From assembly GCA_033296685.1 (NCBI GenBank), contig MU854451.1:27238-91237 (forward strand): a stretch of 64,000 nucleotides of DNA. Reading direction: 5' to 3'. The position numbers and the translations under genes are program-made. The DNA is from Parachaetomium inaequale. Lineage: Eukaryota; Ascomycota; Sordariomycetes; Sordariales; Chaetomiaceae. Shown here one piece after another: positions 35,229-47,410 of this stretch. How positions within the stretch are numbered: position 1 is the first letter of the stretch; the number at the start of each line of letters is the position of its first letter. Under the pieces are notes generated by a model. The model saw only the letters and a list, made by a program, of their open reading frames with translations, had not been told where the DNA came from and did no database searches.

Positions 35229-35821
35229 TCACTCCTCCACTGCCGCCCACGTCAACCACACATACTTGCCCTTCTCACTGTACGAGACAAAATGAATGTC
35301 CACCGCCGGATCTCCCGACGCGGGCGGCCCGCCCTGCCCCGAGCTGCCCATCAGCCCGTACTGTCCGTACCGCAGACAGTCCTTGCCGGGGATCGAGTTG
35401 GGAAACGGCCAGATCTGTAAATATTTAGATTCCCTTCATCAGCCGCCACCCTCCCCCCGTTTATTTCAAGGTTGGGAAGTTCAGTACTCACCCCGAACTC
35501 GTACCCCTGGTACCCCTGGCCACACTCAAACCGCGCGCCGTAAATATGGCACGGGCCCGCGGCCGAAGTCAGCGTGTAGGTCGGCAGGCTGCTGGTGTCG
35601 AGCTTGGCGGCGGTGAAGGTGCCGCAGAGGCTGTCGTCGGCCGTCCACAGCCCCGTGGCGGTCAGGCAGCCCAGGTCGGCGTGGTCGCCCTGGTTCCAGA
35701 GCGCGCGGAGCTGGCCCTTGCCGGTGAAGCTTGGAGGGGACCTGGGGGGAGAGGACGTGGGGATGGCGGCGGCGGTGGTGAGGGAGGTCAAGGCGAGTGT
35801 GACGAGGGCGTGGGGACGCAT
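35229..35821 (-). CDS. Small secreted protein of unknown function
   Basis: Two exons, about 35492-35821 and 35229-35414, joined in phase 0 (GTGAGT donor, TTACAG acceptor), about 171 aa; the donor coordinate may be off by one. A signal peptide (MRPHALVTLALTSLTTAAA) is followed by a compact domain with five or more cysteines (LGCLTATGLW, DSLCGTF, GPCHIYG, FECGQGYQGYEFG, and after the intron IWPFPNSIPGKDCLRYGQYG). Aromatic and Gly-rich segments suggest a small extracellular beta-fold. I do not recognise the family. It could be a conserved secreted protein or an effector-like protein; nothing here decides. Confidence 0.78.
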
Positions 35822-36451
35822 TGTGAGCGATGAAAAGAGGTGGTTTGTGTTGTGCGTGAGTTGATGGTGATAACTCGAGGAGGCTCAACGACAGGGAAAG
35901 AGGAAGGGATCAACATGCAAGATATATGGCTTTGAGCCCTCGAGGTAAGGTTAATAGCCGGCGGCCACGGCTATGCATGTAATACCGGTAGACTCCTTGA
36001 GCCACGCGTTGCTGGCCGGGTCTATGGGACATGTGTCACATCCTACGACTGCAGCATATGATCGTTGCATGTTGTGCACCCACGGAGCGCGATTTCCACA
36101 CAAGGGGAGTACCAACTGATTTTGTGGGCGCGGAGGGTATTCCCCTTTTGCTCAAAAAACGCCCGATTCGGCGGCCAAGAAGGTGAGCTTGTGTAAGGCA
36201 CATGTTCCGCTTACAAACCAGGCGGGTTGCAGTTTCGGAGCAACCTCCGAAGAGATGGTGGCCATCAGGCGTGTTGGTGTGGGTTAACGGTGCACAGGGA
36301 ATCTTTCCCGAGTTGTATCCTCAACCGCCACCCCCGAGGCACGCACTGGACCCAAGGCTAGTAGTAGGTGATGAGGTGCATTCGCAGTCAAAGGTGGAAG
36401 ACCATGATCATCTCCACCTCGGCCGCGGGTATCTTATCCAGGAATGATATT
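35822..36451. other. Promoter of the secreted gene; 3' flank of the HET gene
   Basis: No supported gene. Confidence 0.4.
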
Positions 36452-38526
36452 CTACTCCCACGGAAGGGTACAACTCTGGATTCTCGGTCCTCTGGGCAGC
36501 CGCCCGATTTTTTGGGCACGTCGCGCGACACACCTCACATCAATGTTCAAAACGCGCCTCCCAAAAAAGTCCACCGTGTCCACGTTGCAACCGACCCTTT
36601 GGGAGCCCAAATCCGCCTCGACGATTCCATCACGGCGCACGTCCGTCGAAGCCGCCCAACTCTGCCGTTGTTCGAATACCAGTCTTGCTGCTTCACTCAG
36701 GTCCGGGCCCAGGATCAGGGCCAACCCGCAAATTTCGGCCGCTTCGGCCCAGCTGGACACTGCGAACCATGCATCTTCCGGACTGTCACCTCGCCGTGTG
36801 CTGCCCCATAGGAGCACAAGGGTCCCCATACCGGAAAGCTGGAGGATGAGGACACCGAAGGGCGACATATTACCAAGGTCATATTCTCCGCCGTTCTTTT
36901 CGGATGGAATGTAGACCTGCGAGCGTTCGCTGTCGACTTGCACGGCCTGGGGATAAGCGCCTTTTGCGCATTGCGACAGATGGATACCCCGTGTATCTTG
37001 AAGCTTGATCCTGACTGCCATTGTTGATCGTCCAAATGGAAAATACACACGGGGCTTATATAATTTCCCCTTGTATTTCTCCGGTGGAAGACAATACAGC
37101 CGGACGGTCTTGAAGGTTGCTTTTGCAAGGTTTGGTTGTGGCACTACAGCTCGGCCGGTTAATTCGGTGCTCGCTTACTTTGATAGACTCTTATTCCAAG
37201 GGAACTGAATCACAAGACGCAGGTAGAAAAGTGCGGGAACTTACGTTCGGGCTGTCCCTTGTTCTGCAGCTCCGGGGGGTCCATGTCCAAGGGGGTTATT
37301 TTCTTCAAGGTATCTCCGGCGACCCGTCTAAAGGTTAGCTTGTTCTTGTCGACCGCTTCGAGAAAGATTGCTGGGCGACTCGTAAGATCGTCACCGTACA
37401 CACAGTCCAAGATGCCGAGATAATATATATCGCGATCTTCATCCTTCCCCCAGCGCCCCGGGTTCAGCGGGCAGAGACACAGGCCGACCTCAAGAGCCTT
37501 TGGCAAGGGCGACAGCTCAGTCGCGCATAGCTTTTCGGACGCACCTGGCCAGACAGCCCCAGACACTTCGGGCTGTTGAATGATCGATCCCGCAAAACAT
37601 GCGGGCGAGTCCGCGAGGAGCTCGCTCCCCCCATCCCCCCGCGGGGGTACAGACTGAGCGAACGCCAGGATCGAATGATCATCTGACTCTTTCAAGATCT
37701 CCTGCTGCAGCCTGTAGAAGGCACGGCGCCCTTCTCCGTACAACATGGGCATGTTCACCTCGAAGAGCCCGAGGAGCGAGTATGCTCTATCTTCGACCCG
37801 GGTTGTTTGCCGGAGGGCTGCCCAAGACATTCTTTGCGCGATGCTGAAGGACCGTAGGGCGCATAGCAGTTGAGCCTTTTCCTCTTCAGTCGGCTGTCTT
37901 TGCCATGGACCGGTGCCAATCCCGAGATTCATCGATTCCAGCCAACCCCGTTCATGTCTTGAGGGCGAATACCAGTGCAGGATCCTGATCGGAATACCTG
38001 TCATCTTACTGATCCTTTCCGCAAGATCGGGGCAGTCGCGAAACTGATCGATGATGGGTTGCCTCCTACCGATCAGAGACCAGTTGGCGTCGTAAAAACA
38101 AACATCTTGGGGCGCAATAAGCTCCTGCAACGTCCAGCCACGGGTGAACCAGCGGCTCGCCTCAAACTCGACCGCCCCGGCCTCTCCAGCAGTGTTAACG
38201 TCGGCTAAATAGGCATAGCACCTGCCGGAGTCGTGGTACCACTGGAACATGGAGTTGATGGCTTCTGAGAGTTCGGCGCTGCTGCTTTTGTCGATACAGC
38301 ATGTGTCAATCCAGATGTATCTGTAGCCATGCCGTATTGCCTGTTCACAGCTGCCCTTGACCTTCGCGAATCCTTTCTTGTGGACGGGGAGCGGTTGGCC
38401 CGAGTCGCGGATGTCGTCAAACAGGACCTCGTCTTCGCACCATGTGTGAGAGAGGATGGCGTACTCGGGGATCGATGAGCCAAATAATGACTCGAGCCTT
38501 AGAGTGGTGGTATTGAGAAGACGCAT
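36452..38526 (-). CDS. HET-domain (vegetative incompatibility) protein
   Basis: Two exons, 37245-38526 and 36452-37143 (GTAAGT donor, CTGTAG acceptor with a TTAACC branch-like site), joined in phase 1 to 657 aa. The HET domain occupies the first 250 residues: MRLLNTTTLRLESLFG, YAILSHTWCEDEVLF, GYRYIWIDTCCIDKSSSAE, FTRGWTLQELIAPQDV. It is followed by the usual second block VEDRAYSLLGLFEVNMPMLYG. The C-terminal 350 residues have no repeat or NACHT motif that I recognise. HET domains mediate non-self recognition and cell death after fusion of unlike hyphae, but most HET genes in a genome have no assigned incompatibility role. The ATG at 38526 matches the standard HET start; the frame is open further upstream. 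Confidence 0.92.
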
Positions 38527-39036
38527 GGTGAGGAGGTTGCCTTCGAAAGGAGATGGCAAGCGTCGGAGCCTTTGAGGAGGTTGCCCTCGCATCTTTAACC
38601 TCGCAAGGCGCCCTGGACTACTAGTGTTGTGTAACCACTGGCAGCCCTGATTCGGCCTTGGGCACCAACGCAAGCCAAAAAATGTTTTGGCAAGTTGGCT
38701 GCTTTCAACGAATAGGAGCCATGCAGCATTTATGCCGCCATCGGGATGGCATACTCAACCACGCGGTGAGCTCAAAACCCAATTGGAATAGAAGTTAAGG
38801 AGCTCACTCGAACGGAAAGGGCTGTGGCGCCAAAAAGCTCACAATCTAGGGTTCCCAGACGATTGTGAGTACAGTCTGTCCTGCGAGAAACGTTGAAGGA
38901 GGTCTGGTTAACGTTGCTGTATTACCTATTTCGTGCTCACACCATACATGTAAATGTTCTAATTATTCTGATTTATCATCTGGCAGCCTCGCTCTTCTCA
39001 AGACCCGAATGTGTAGACTCCCTTAACTAAGTTACA
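38527..39036. other. HET gene promoter
   Basis: Spacer between two minus-strand genes. No gene or repeat seen. Confidence 0.4.
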
Positions 39037-41758
39037 TCAATCTGAAAAGTGACCGCTGGCAAGCATTCTCTCAAACGTCTCGTCGTCAACGGGAGTACCC
39101 AGATCACTGTCGACTGCCATTGGCTCTTTCAAAATCGATAACAGCCGACGTCGTGTAGAGGCAGGGCTTATGGGCTCAGGTTGATGTTCAACAGCATCTG
39201 AGTCCATATTGGCCGGCGGCGCAACGCTGAAGCATTGCCGTTTCAGTGGCCTGACCGAGAGTACTTCTATGCTGTCGCTTCGTATCGGCCTTGGATGGGA
39301 TGGGCCGGGGCCCTGATCTATCGCCATGCCCCATGCCGAACCGCCATTGCCCGGCTGGGTGTAGTGAGCAAAATCCAGTTGTGGAATGGCCTCGGGCTGT
39401 TTTCCTTTGGATCGTGGTTCTACACTCGGTCTCGGGGTGTCTTCGCGGTTAACCTGCCGAATATTACGAGGGTTGTCGGTAGGTGTGGAGCGTAGTTGGT
39501 CAGTGAAAGCTGCCTTCGAGCCCGTGGGGGTCGCTTCGGACATGAACTCAAGGCCGGGAGCCAGGAGAACATCCCACATCGAGTTGGCTTTTTTAGGGGC
39601 CCAGGCTTTTCCGGCTTCGTCGACAACCGGGTCGCTCGGGACTTCCTGCCCCTCTTTCGACGAACGAGCCCCTAGTGTCTTCAGAGCTTCCACAAAGGTC
39701 ATAAGCCGGTGCAAGATTGGCTCTTGGCTTGTCACGGTCTCCCCGGGCTCAGCGTTCCACCCGTTGGACCACCCTCGCCTGTTGTCGTATCGTTTGGCAC
39801 GGAAGTGCCAGGGCGGCACCGACTGCAGCAATTCTTGGAATTGCGAGCCATTCACGCGGACTCCAGCCGGGTCGGTGACGAAGAGGCAGAGACGTGGTCC
39901 CGTGGATCCCGTAACAGGATTGCTGGAGCTAGCGATGAGGACTCCATGATCCGGCATCCGTGGAAGTTCAGGCGGCCGTTTAAACCAGCGAGACGATTCG
40001 ATCTCTTGCAAACAAAGCGGCGGTGATTCTCCAGAAATTCCCAACTCGTCGAGCACCGACGAGCCCCGAAGAAATGGGCAGAAGGGTTCGTTTCTTCCCA
40101 CTTTGTGCTGGTCGTAGAGGGCACGGACAAAGTCCCTCTTGGTGGCCGTGTCGATTTTGAGAACAGTATCCGACCGGAACTTCACGCCTTCGTCTGATCT
40201 CTCCACCGACATGACAGAGAGCGCGCGTCGGTGTTCGTCTTCGTCCTTGGTGGATAGTATTGCCGTCGAGAGACAGACCCGAGAAATACAGGCCAGAAGG
40301 TTGCTTCCAGCAGACTGACGACGCAGAATCAGAAGAATGTCGCTGAAGGCGTCCTTGTCCACAAAAGGGAGATCAGACAGCTCGTGGCCGCCAGCAAGTC
40401 TCCGCCCAGCATGATTCAGGAGGTCGTCCAGAGCACCTTCTTCGACGGCAAGATAAGAGAGTTCTCTTGTCTGCTCCCAGTCGGGGGAGAGGTACGCAGC
40501 CACCGCTGCCACCACTAAGAAAGTGGCTTCCTGATGCGACTGGTCCCGGCCACGGTCCTTGCCGGTCTAGTCGAATTCGAGCGCGTCCAGGGTATCCCCC
40601 TTAACCCTCCAACCTTCGAGCAAGTAGGTGAGGAGGGAAAGCGCCAATGCCTTGGATTCTTGTTCCGTGTCTGCCGACTGGAGAAAGGCATCGAGGTTGT
40701 CCCGTGTCACGTAGAGACCGAGAAATTGGGTCTGGATGTAGCGGATATCGCGAATGACACCCGATTTGGTGTCAAAGGAGCGTAGCGCGTCTCTGATGGC
40801 AGCTGATTCGTGCCCAGGCCCGCCCCGTGTCTCGCAGTCCTCATTGGGAACCGACCAAAGTCTGACTCTTTCTTTGGCGGCGGTAGAAAAGATGTCGCTG
40901 TCTTGGTATGCCAAGCTCACCGAGTCGGAAACGGCAAGCCCCCTCAGGCTCCGAATGATGACTTCACGATACATGTCTCGAGCCCAATCGAAGATGTAGT
41001 CGATGATTAATAGCAGCTGGAGCGCGCCATCCCTGACATTCACGGCGCCGCGCCAGAGCTGGACAACTCGCTGAAACCCAACCGTTAGTTCAAAGCCTAA
41101 ACGAATCACGCCGGTGGAATGATGCTTACAAAGTGCTTCCGTTCGTTCTCCGTCTCCATGTAGGCAATACTGACTTTCCACTGCTCCCCCTTGTAGGAAA
41201 GAAACCACACAAGAGGGCCAGCATCCCACTCACGGCCTTCGCCAGCCGCGACACGTAGATTTTCTTGGAGCACCAGCAGCTCCCTGATGGCAAAGGCGGT
41301 CTGATGTTCCATGTCGGTAAAGGAATCCGGGCCCTTCTCGGATTTCGCCTCGAGTACGAGGAACGGGAAGTGGGCAGGTTCCTCATCGCCGCGAAACGGA
41401 TGGCTTGCGATGCTGTCGCCGATGCACTGGCCCCCGGCGGACGGTCTCTTGTCGATAGAAGACAGAATGTGTTCCAGTCTTCTGGTTGACCGCAGCCCAT
41501 AGATCCTATCTGGCCTTTCGTCGCGTTTCGACATCTCGGATTGCAGCCCAGGGGGGTAAACGATGGCCTCCTCAATGTGACAGTCGAACAAGGGATTGAT
41601 GCCTGACTCGTCCCTGTCATGGAAATAAGTTTGGGAAAGCGGGGAGGAAGTAGAGAACGCAATACTTACCCGTCATCCCGGGGTTTGCTTGGATCACAGG
41701 CGCATGGTTCCCGCTCCTGTTGACGCTGCCTGAGTCGCCTCGCAACCTCCCCTGCCAT
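39037..41758 (-). CDS. PD-(D/E)XK-like fungal protein (main exons)
   Basis: Exons 41670-41758, 41130-41613, 40614-41070 and 39037-40514 join in phase; from the ATG at 41758 this gives 835 aa. The segment PFLVLEAKSEKGPDSFTDME has the hydrophobic strand plus ExK of PD-(D/E)XK nuclease folds. RPDRIYGLRSTRRLEHI and DMEHQTAFAIREL are other features I associate with a fungal-specific family bearing this fold. The last intron (99 nt, donor GTTGGA) is weak. Without it the third exon would stop at 40567, but the final exon lacks any early ATG and begins with clearly coding codons. The C-terminal third is disordered. Function unknown; no nuclease activity is shown for this group that I know of. The N-terminus is probably incomplete. 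Confidence 0.6.
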
Positions 41759-41888
41759 ATCCCCGGGTCGACCTCCTGCTCGGACCGCCAAAGCCGCCCG
41801 CGGCACTTTTTACTTCGGACTCGTCAGCCCCGGGTTGTATGCTATGGGGGGGGGAGGGGGGGGTACACAGGAGATAGAAATCAACACT

Positions 41889-42524
41889 TACCACGCCACC
41901 TCGATGGACATCCTGGCCATGATCTCGACCTCCACCGTATACCGCCAGCCCGGCTCGTTTTTGCGGCTCACTAGGCATCTCTGGGCCAGAATTGCGACGA
42001 GTTCCGCGCGGCACCGCACTTGCTCTCTCCAGGGGCGATGAAGAGAGTCGCAACTGATACTCGCTCGATATTGGTAGTACTGCGACTGACCCAGGGTCTG
42101 AACGTCCCTGACGAGCGTCCCGCGAGTGGCGGGCCAGTTTTCTGGGCATTGAAAAGGATACTCGGCCGGCTCGTCAAAGTGAATGTCATATTTCTTGATC
42201 AGCCGCCGTCGTTGTGGAATCCTTGAGCCCGACGCCATGGTGACCACTGTATGCTTGGAACGGATGTCCAGGGCTCGAGTAGTCGTAGAGAAATGGGGAA
42301 CCTCCGGCGCCCTCGGATAGGTTTGCGTCGACAACTGGGCGCTTAAAACGGCACCCATCCTTGCCATTCTCGGCTGCCTCATGCATTCTGGCGGACTGGC
42401 TGCATGCACAGAAGACGGGGGTGGCGGAGCGAGGCTGTTGGTTCGCTGCGGTGGCTGTACTGGCTGATTCGGCGTCCCAGGGTAGGAATGTATTCGTATC
42501 AAATTGCTTCTGCAAGTAGTCCAC
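41889..42524 (-). other. Probable 5' exon(s) of the same gene, frames not joining
   Basis: Two coding-looking frames lie upstream. From 42524 one reads MDYLQKQFDTNTFLPWDAE for about 100 codons. From about 42229 another reads IPQRRRLIKKYDIHFDEP through REQVRCRAELVAILAQRCL and VEVEIMARMSIEVAW to a GTAAGT donor at about 41888. The two frames differ by one nucleotide near 42200-42235 with no room for an intron. The donor phase (2) does not match any acceptor before the 41758 exon. Either this gene is decaying, or the assembly has single-base errors, or the model is more complex. Confidence 0.5.
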
Positions 42525-43008
42525 GCTACGTATTTTTTGATCCTGTGCTGGAGGTGGTTAACATGACGTTATGTTGATTGAGGTCCAGAGTCCAGACTCC
42601 AGACTCTCAAGTACATGAACATGTGGATAGACTATCACTTAACACACCTTGTTGCTAAGCAAGCTGGGGGCCTAATAGCGTACCAGTAATCTCGATGTCT
42701 TTCAGCAACGATGCTGGCAATCGCTAACCGCCAGCCTCGTACTAGTTTGGAGCCAATAATCAGGAGTCTTCGGCCGATGTACCACTTACCCATGCATGGT
42801 TGGTTGCGTATTCACGTACAGTAACAGTACTCTGCGAGCTTCGCTGCTCCGAGTGGCTGAGCCTTGTGTGCTGGCACTCAACTCAGCTCAGCTCTGGTTT
42901 CGCTTTCAGCCCTGGTACCGTGGACTGGAAGCATGTCACCGCTAGGCAGAACATGCTCTCGCTGATGGCCTTCAGTTCCCATATCCTCGGCCCAAATACG
43001 CTTCACAC
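42525..43008. other. Divergent intergenic region
   Basis: Between two genes that start in opposite directions. No supported gene. Confidence 0.4.
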
Positions 43009-44610
43009 ATGGCCATCGACGACCCCGAAGTGATCATCGGCGTTGCTGCGCTGGTAGCAGCCATCGCCGCCCTCATCTTTGCCATCATCCAAACCTTCGA
43101 GCATCGCACGCTCGGTCGTGGGTGACCTGACAACGCCACTCACCTTTGCATGGCGGTTGGCCATACGGTACAAGGCCGGCACTGTTCGGGGCCTCTCGAG
43201 CGCGCCTGGCCTGGAATCTGCGGCGTGGTGTCAGTTCCTCGTCAACTTCCAGGACGTCTGGTGGGGGCACGCCAACATCCGCTGGGAATGGAGGCTGGCG
43301 ACGATGATCCCGCTCGATGTCTACGGAGCCACCATCGAGACGACTATGGCCGACTTGCGACTTCTAGCCGCCATGGGTGGCATGCATGCCTCGACAGACG
43401 CCGCCATTCTCGCCCGCACAAGATGTGGCGAGATGCTCATGGGCTCGCACCACCTCGTCCTCGGCCGGATGGTGTACTACCGCCTGGGAAGGGAGAACAT
43501 CCGGCCGAGGATCACGGGCAATGTCCTAACCAAGACCTCCCGCTTCCTACACTGCATCGTAGCAGTGCAAAACCATGCCAAGAAGAGGTCGGCGACAACC
43601 GGTATTCCAAGCTCGAACAACTCAAACGCCTCCCGCGAAGCCGTCGCCACCCTCCTCTCTCGCCCGAGGACAGAATTCGACGCCCAAATCGACTGCTCCC
43701 TCGGCAACAACATGTGGCTTTTCACCACGCCCACCTTCAAGATCCTCTCCAACGGCCTCCACGCCCCCGACTTGGACTGGTCAGCCGAAGAAGCCCGCAT
43801 CTTCTTCGGCCCACTAGGCCAGGGCATCGGCGGCTGTTCCTGCCTCGCCTGCTGCCGCGAGTGGATGGCGGGGACTGCCCATCTTCCGGTACTGCGATAC
43901 CAAAGATTCCCCTGGCGATCGAGCCGAGACCCGATTTCTGGCCTGCCCTGGCGCTACAAGCGGAGCTGGAGACGGCTTCTTGGCCGGACGGCGAGGGCAA
44001 GACCACAAAGGGGCGGGCTAGGATTGTCGGACCGCTCCTCTCGTGTCTGCACGTGGATGAAGAAGGGATGGAGGGGTTGAAAGGTTCTTACTCGGAGGCT
44101 GTGACGATCGAGATGCTTCGCGTGTGTCGGAGCTCTTGCGCTGATTTGACGAACTGTACCTGCGGGAGGATCGCGCGGGCAGTGAGGCTGACAGAGGACG
44201 TGATCACACCACCCTCAACAAACGAGATGTTCGCCGCTCCGACGATCAACACCAAGTGGCTTGGGAAGTGTAGTCCGGAGCTGTTGGGCCAAGCAGCTGA
44301 CTCGTTGGCGGCGTGGGTGTCTGAGCCTGATCAGGACAAGGCGGAACTGCGGCAGAATGTGGCGGGTTCTTTGGCGGTTGCTTGGGGGCGGCCGATCCTC
44401 AACACAGGTCTTGGGGATGTGCCTACTCAACCCGCTGACGGCGTAAAGGGGCGTGCTATCAAGGCGGATGTAAACCTCGTGAGGGTGGTCATGGCGGCAA
44501 TAGAGGAGTACTCGTTCGCTGTCCGGAAGGTGATCGGGGGGAGTAACATGTGGGATGGGCCTGTGGGGGAAGGTTTTGATGATTTCGGGCCGGTGGTCCT
44601 GGGAGCATAA
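43009..44610 (+). pseudogene. Fungal membrane-anchored protein gene with two frame breaks
   Basis: The ATG at 43009 opens a hydrophobic N-terminus (VIIGVAALVAAIAALIFAII), then meets TGA at 43123-43125. Coding continues one base out of frame (LTTPLTFAWRLAIRYKAG) through LESAAWCQFLVNFQDVWWG and MADLRLLAAMGGM to about 43870, then shifts back at a GGGG run into the frame ending at 44610 (IPKIPLAIEPRPDFWPAL, then EEYSFAVRKVIGG). Total open length is about 530 codons. The architecture, one N-terminal helix then a Trp/Met-rich globular region, recalls a family of uncharacterised fungal proteins. No room for an intron exists at the second break; the first could be a short unrecognised intron. Decayed gene or sequencing error. 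Confidence 0.6.
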
Positions 44611-44932
44611 TTGGGATCGGTCTGCCCGAAAGTAGAGTGTTTTCGGGTCCGCCGATGCACAATGACTCCATTCGAGTCATTTCGGCGAGGAAGCGCATTG
44701 GTGTTGTGAAACCGATATGCGGTACTAGTACGAGGAGAGAGCTCGCGTCGGGTAATCCAGGGGCCGAGTGTTTGGGCGTCGGGATTCTTAGGGACAGGTG
44801 ACTCGGGACCAAGCCAGGGCTTGACATGGTCAGTGACTCGAAGAGGTACAAATCGTCATCCAAGCCCACTCACCGCTGAGGAATCTACGCATTTCCTTCA
44901 CAGAAACACACACGCAGAATACAACGAACATC

Positions 44933-45404
44933 ATGACGACTCCGCAGAGACTCGAGACGGTTCGCCGGGTGCAGACCGCCATGGCGACGGCGTACACAGG
45001 CCTGGGCGCATGGTAAACCCCCAAAATCCCGACCCTTGGTATCCTTACCTGACTTGGCCAGGTGCCTTCTCCATCCCTACTCGGTCATCGCCCTCGGCTT
45101 CACCCCCAAATACGTCGCCATGGCCAATGTCACCACCCACCTCTTCACGCGGTGCTTCGGTGCCCAGGCCATGACATGCGGCCTGGTGCTGGGCACGTCT
45201 GAGATGACGGCCTTCAGCTTCACTGCGTTCGGCCTGGCCATGATACCCTACATCGGCTGGAATTATTGGTTCGGTGTCGGGCCGGCGCGGGGGATGGTCA
45301 CCAGCCTGATGTGGCTGGACTTTGTCGGGAATGTGTTTTTCATGGGCGGGTCGTTGTGGTGCGCCAAGGTGCTGAGAGAGGAGGAGGGTTTGTTGAAAGA
45401 ATAA
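44933..45404 (+). CDS. Small four-helix membrane protein
   Basis: Two exons, 44933-45012 and 45062-45404 (GTAAAC donor, TTGGCCAG acceptor), 140 aa. The junction codon yields GLGAWCLLHPYSVIALGF, a natural continuation of the first membrane helix. Three further hydrophobic segments follow (ALGMTCG-like loop, FGLAMIPYIGWNYWFGVG, LMWLDFVGNVFFMGGSLW) and the tail is charged (KVLREEEGLLKE). Small fungal integral membrane proteins of this shape are known only by prediction. No transport motif was found. Confidence 0.78.
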
Positions 45405-46053
45405 GGTGTGTGGAAAATTGTAGATTACTTATCCGGTAAATCCAACGCTCGACTCTCCAAATTGCCAGTCGATGATGTTTGTTGAAAAACGTGGCTTGGA
45501 TCAGGACCTGGAAGCAAGCTGGCAGCAGTGACCCCCACCAGCCTTTTGCGGGGAAGAACGGACCTCTCCCCTCCTCCACCTGCTCCAAACCCCGCACACA
45601 ACACCTGATCATCGGACGAATTCTGAGAGGTCCATTTCGCCGAGTTCTCGTCCTGTGCGACGAGTTGGAACCGAACACTTCTCCCTCCGCTTCCGTGACC
45701 GCTCTTTGCTCGAGGACACGATGGCTGGACCACCATTTAACACGCCTCGCCGCGATCGGCATGGTCGGCGGGTTGGCGCTCCACGTCACTGTCACTGTCC
45801 CTGCGCTCGCAGCTTATCGCGGCAAACGTAGCGGGGCCCGTTCATTGCGACACTTCCCCCCTGCCCGCCGTCGCATCCCTCGTTTCTCACTTTGCGACGC
45901 TTCGAACGGCTGCGCCGAATCTACTGCTCGTCCTCCTGAATCTGCGAGTCCCCGCGCAAAAGGTTTGTGGAGTGCGAGTTCCGAAGAACACGTCGTCCTC
46001 CCGCTCTAGCGATACCCGACCAGAGTCCACCCCGGGCCCGACTCTCCACCGCC
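45405..46053. other. Promoter of the dehydrogenase gene
   Basis: A long plus-strand open frame here (45479-46009) is in GC-rich leader sequence and lacks motifs; not called. Confidence 0.4.
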
Positions 46054-47410
46054 ATGGCCGAGCCGACAAATACACCGATGCCCCCGAGCACCCCGGTGCC
46101 GGCATCAACGCCGCGTTCCATGTCGCCCGCGCCGCCGGTCCCGAGCCTGACGCCGAATGCGACCATGTTTACAATGTCTCCGCCGACGCCCACGGGAACC
46201 GCCGCCCCGAAGCGGCCCATCGTCCTCCATATCGGAGACCCGATCATGTACAACCCGGAAACATACGCCGAGTTCAGCACCGAGTTCGAAGTGATCCGCC
46301 CCAGCACTGCCGAGCGTGAGCGCAGCGAGTTCATACGGGCCCTGAAGGAGCGACGCTGGGGCGACTTTAGCGCCATCTTCCGCCCGTTCTGGGGCACCGG
46401 CGGCGAGATGGGCCAGTGGGACGCCGAGCTTATCGACCTTCTCCCGGACACGGTGAAGGTCTTTGCCAGCGCCGGCGCCGGGTTCGACTGGGCGGATACC
46501 AAGCTGTTGGGCGAGAAGGGTGATTCTCCCTGCCCCTGACCTACCACAAGCGCACCTCTGCTGACACACCCAAGGCATCATCTACTGCAACTCTGGCCTC
46601 GCCGCCGCCGAGGCAGTCGCCGACTTCGCCGTTGCCATGATCATCTCCACCTTCCGACACCTCCCCTGGTGCATGACAGCGGCCACCTTCCCGCCTCCCT
46701 CCCCCCTATCCACCGACCGCTCCCACACCGACGCCCGCGCGCGCGAAGCCTTCCAGACCTGCCACGCCCGCGCAACCGCAGCCAGCCACAACCCCCGCGG
46801 CCACGTCCTCGGGCTCATCGGCTTCGGCAACATCGGCCAGCAAATCGCCGCCAAGCTCGGCAACCCCGCCTTCGGCATGCGCATCGCCTACCACGACGTG
46901 ATCCGCAAGCCCCCGGCCCTCGAAGCCGCCCTGCACGCCACCTTCCACCCGACCCTCGAAAGCCTGCTCCAGTCCTCGGACTGCATCGTCCTCTGCGCGC
47001 CCCCCTCGCCAGACGGCAAACCCCTCATCGCGGCCTCGACCCTCTCCTTGTTCCACCGCGGCGCGCGCTTCGTCAACGTCGCGCGCGGCTCGCTCGTCGA
47101 CGAGGACGCGCTCGCCGACGCGCTCGAGGCGGGTATCGTCGGCGCCGCCGCGCTGGACGTGCACGCCGCCGAGCCGCGCGTGCATCCCCGCCTGGTGCGC
47201 ATGGCGACGCAGCTTTCTATCCCCGGGGAGCAGGAGGGGGGTGACGCGAAGTTACCTGGCCCGGGCAGGGTCATGCTGACGTGCCACAACGCGGGCGGCA
47301 CCGTGGAGACGCACATCGGGTTTGAGGAGCTGAGTATGCGGAATATACTGGCTGTGTTGAGGGGTGGGGAGGCGATGACGGCGGTGAATTTGGAGTTTTT
47401 GAGGAGGTGA
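46054..47410 (+). CDS. D-isomer-specific 2-hydroxyacid dehydrogenase
   Basis: Two exons, 46054-46519 and 46575-47410, 433 aa. The Rossmann motif GFGNIG is at residues 238-243 (LGLIGFGNIGQQIAAKLG). The catalytic triad of the family is complete: Arg326 in NVARGSLVDEDAL, Glu354 in DVHAAEP and His392 in LTCHNAGGT. The enzyme should reduce or oxidise a small 2-keto/2-hydroxy acid with NAD(P)H; glyoxylate or hydroxypyruvate reductase activity is plausible. A Pro/Thr/Met-rich N-terminus of about 50 residues precedes the domain and might hold a targeting signal, though it lacks the basic residues of a mitochondrial presequence. The frame is open upstream of the chosen ATG. Confidence 0.9.

Noticed and set aside
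36452..41758. HET gene plus PD-(D/E)XK gene as a linked incompatibility or defence system
   Set aside because: They are adjacent and share a strand, but nothing in the sequence ties their functions; HET genes are numerous and often near variable genes.
45479..46009. 176-codon plus-strand frame before the dehydrogenase
   Set aside because: No motif, and it is out of frame with the gene; likely leader sequence.
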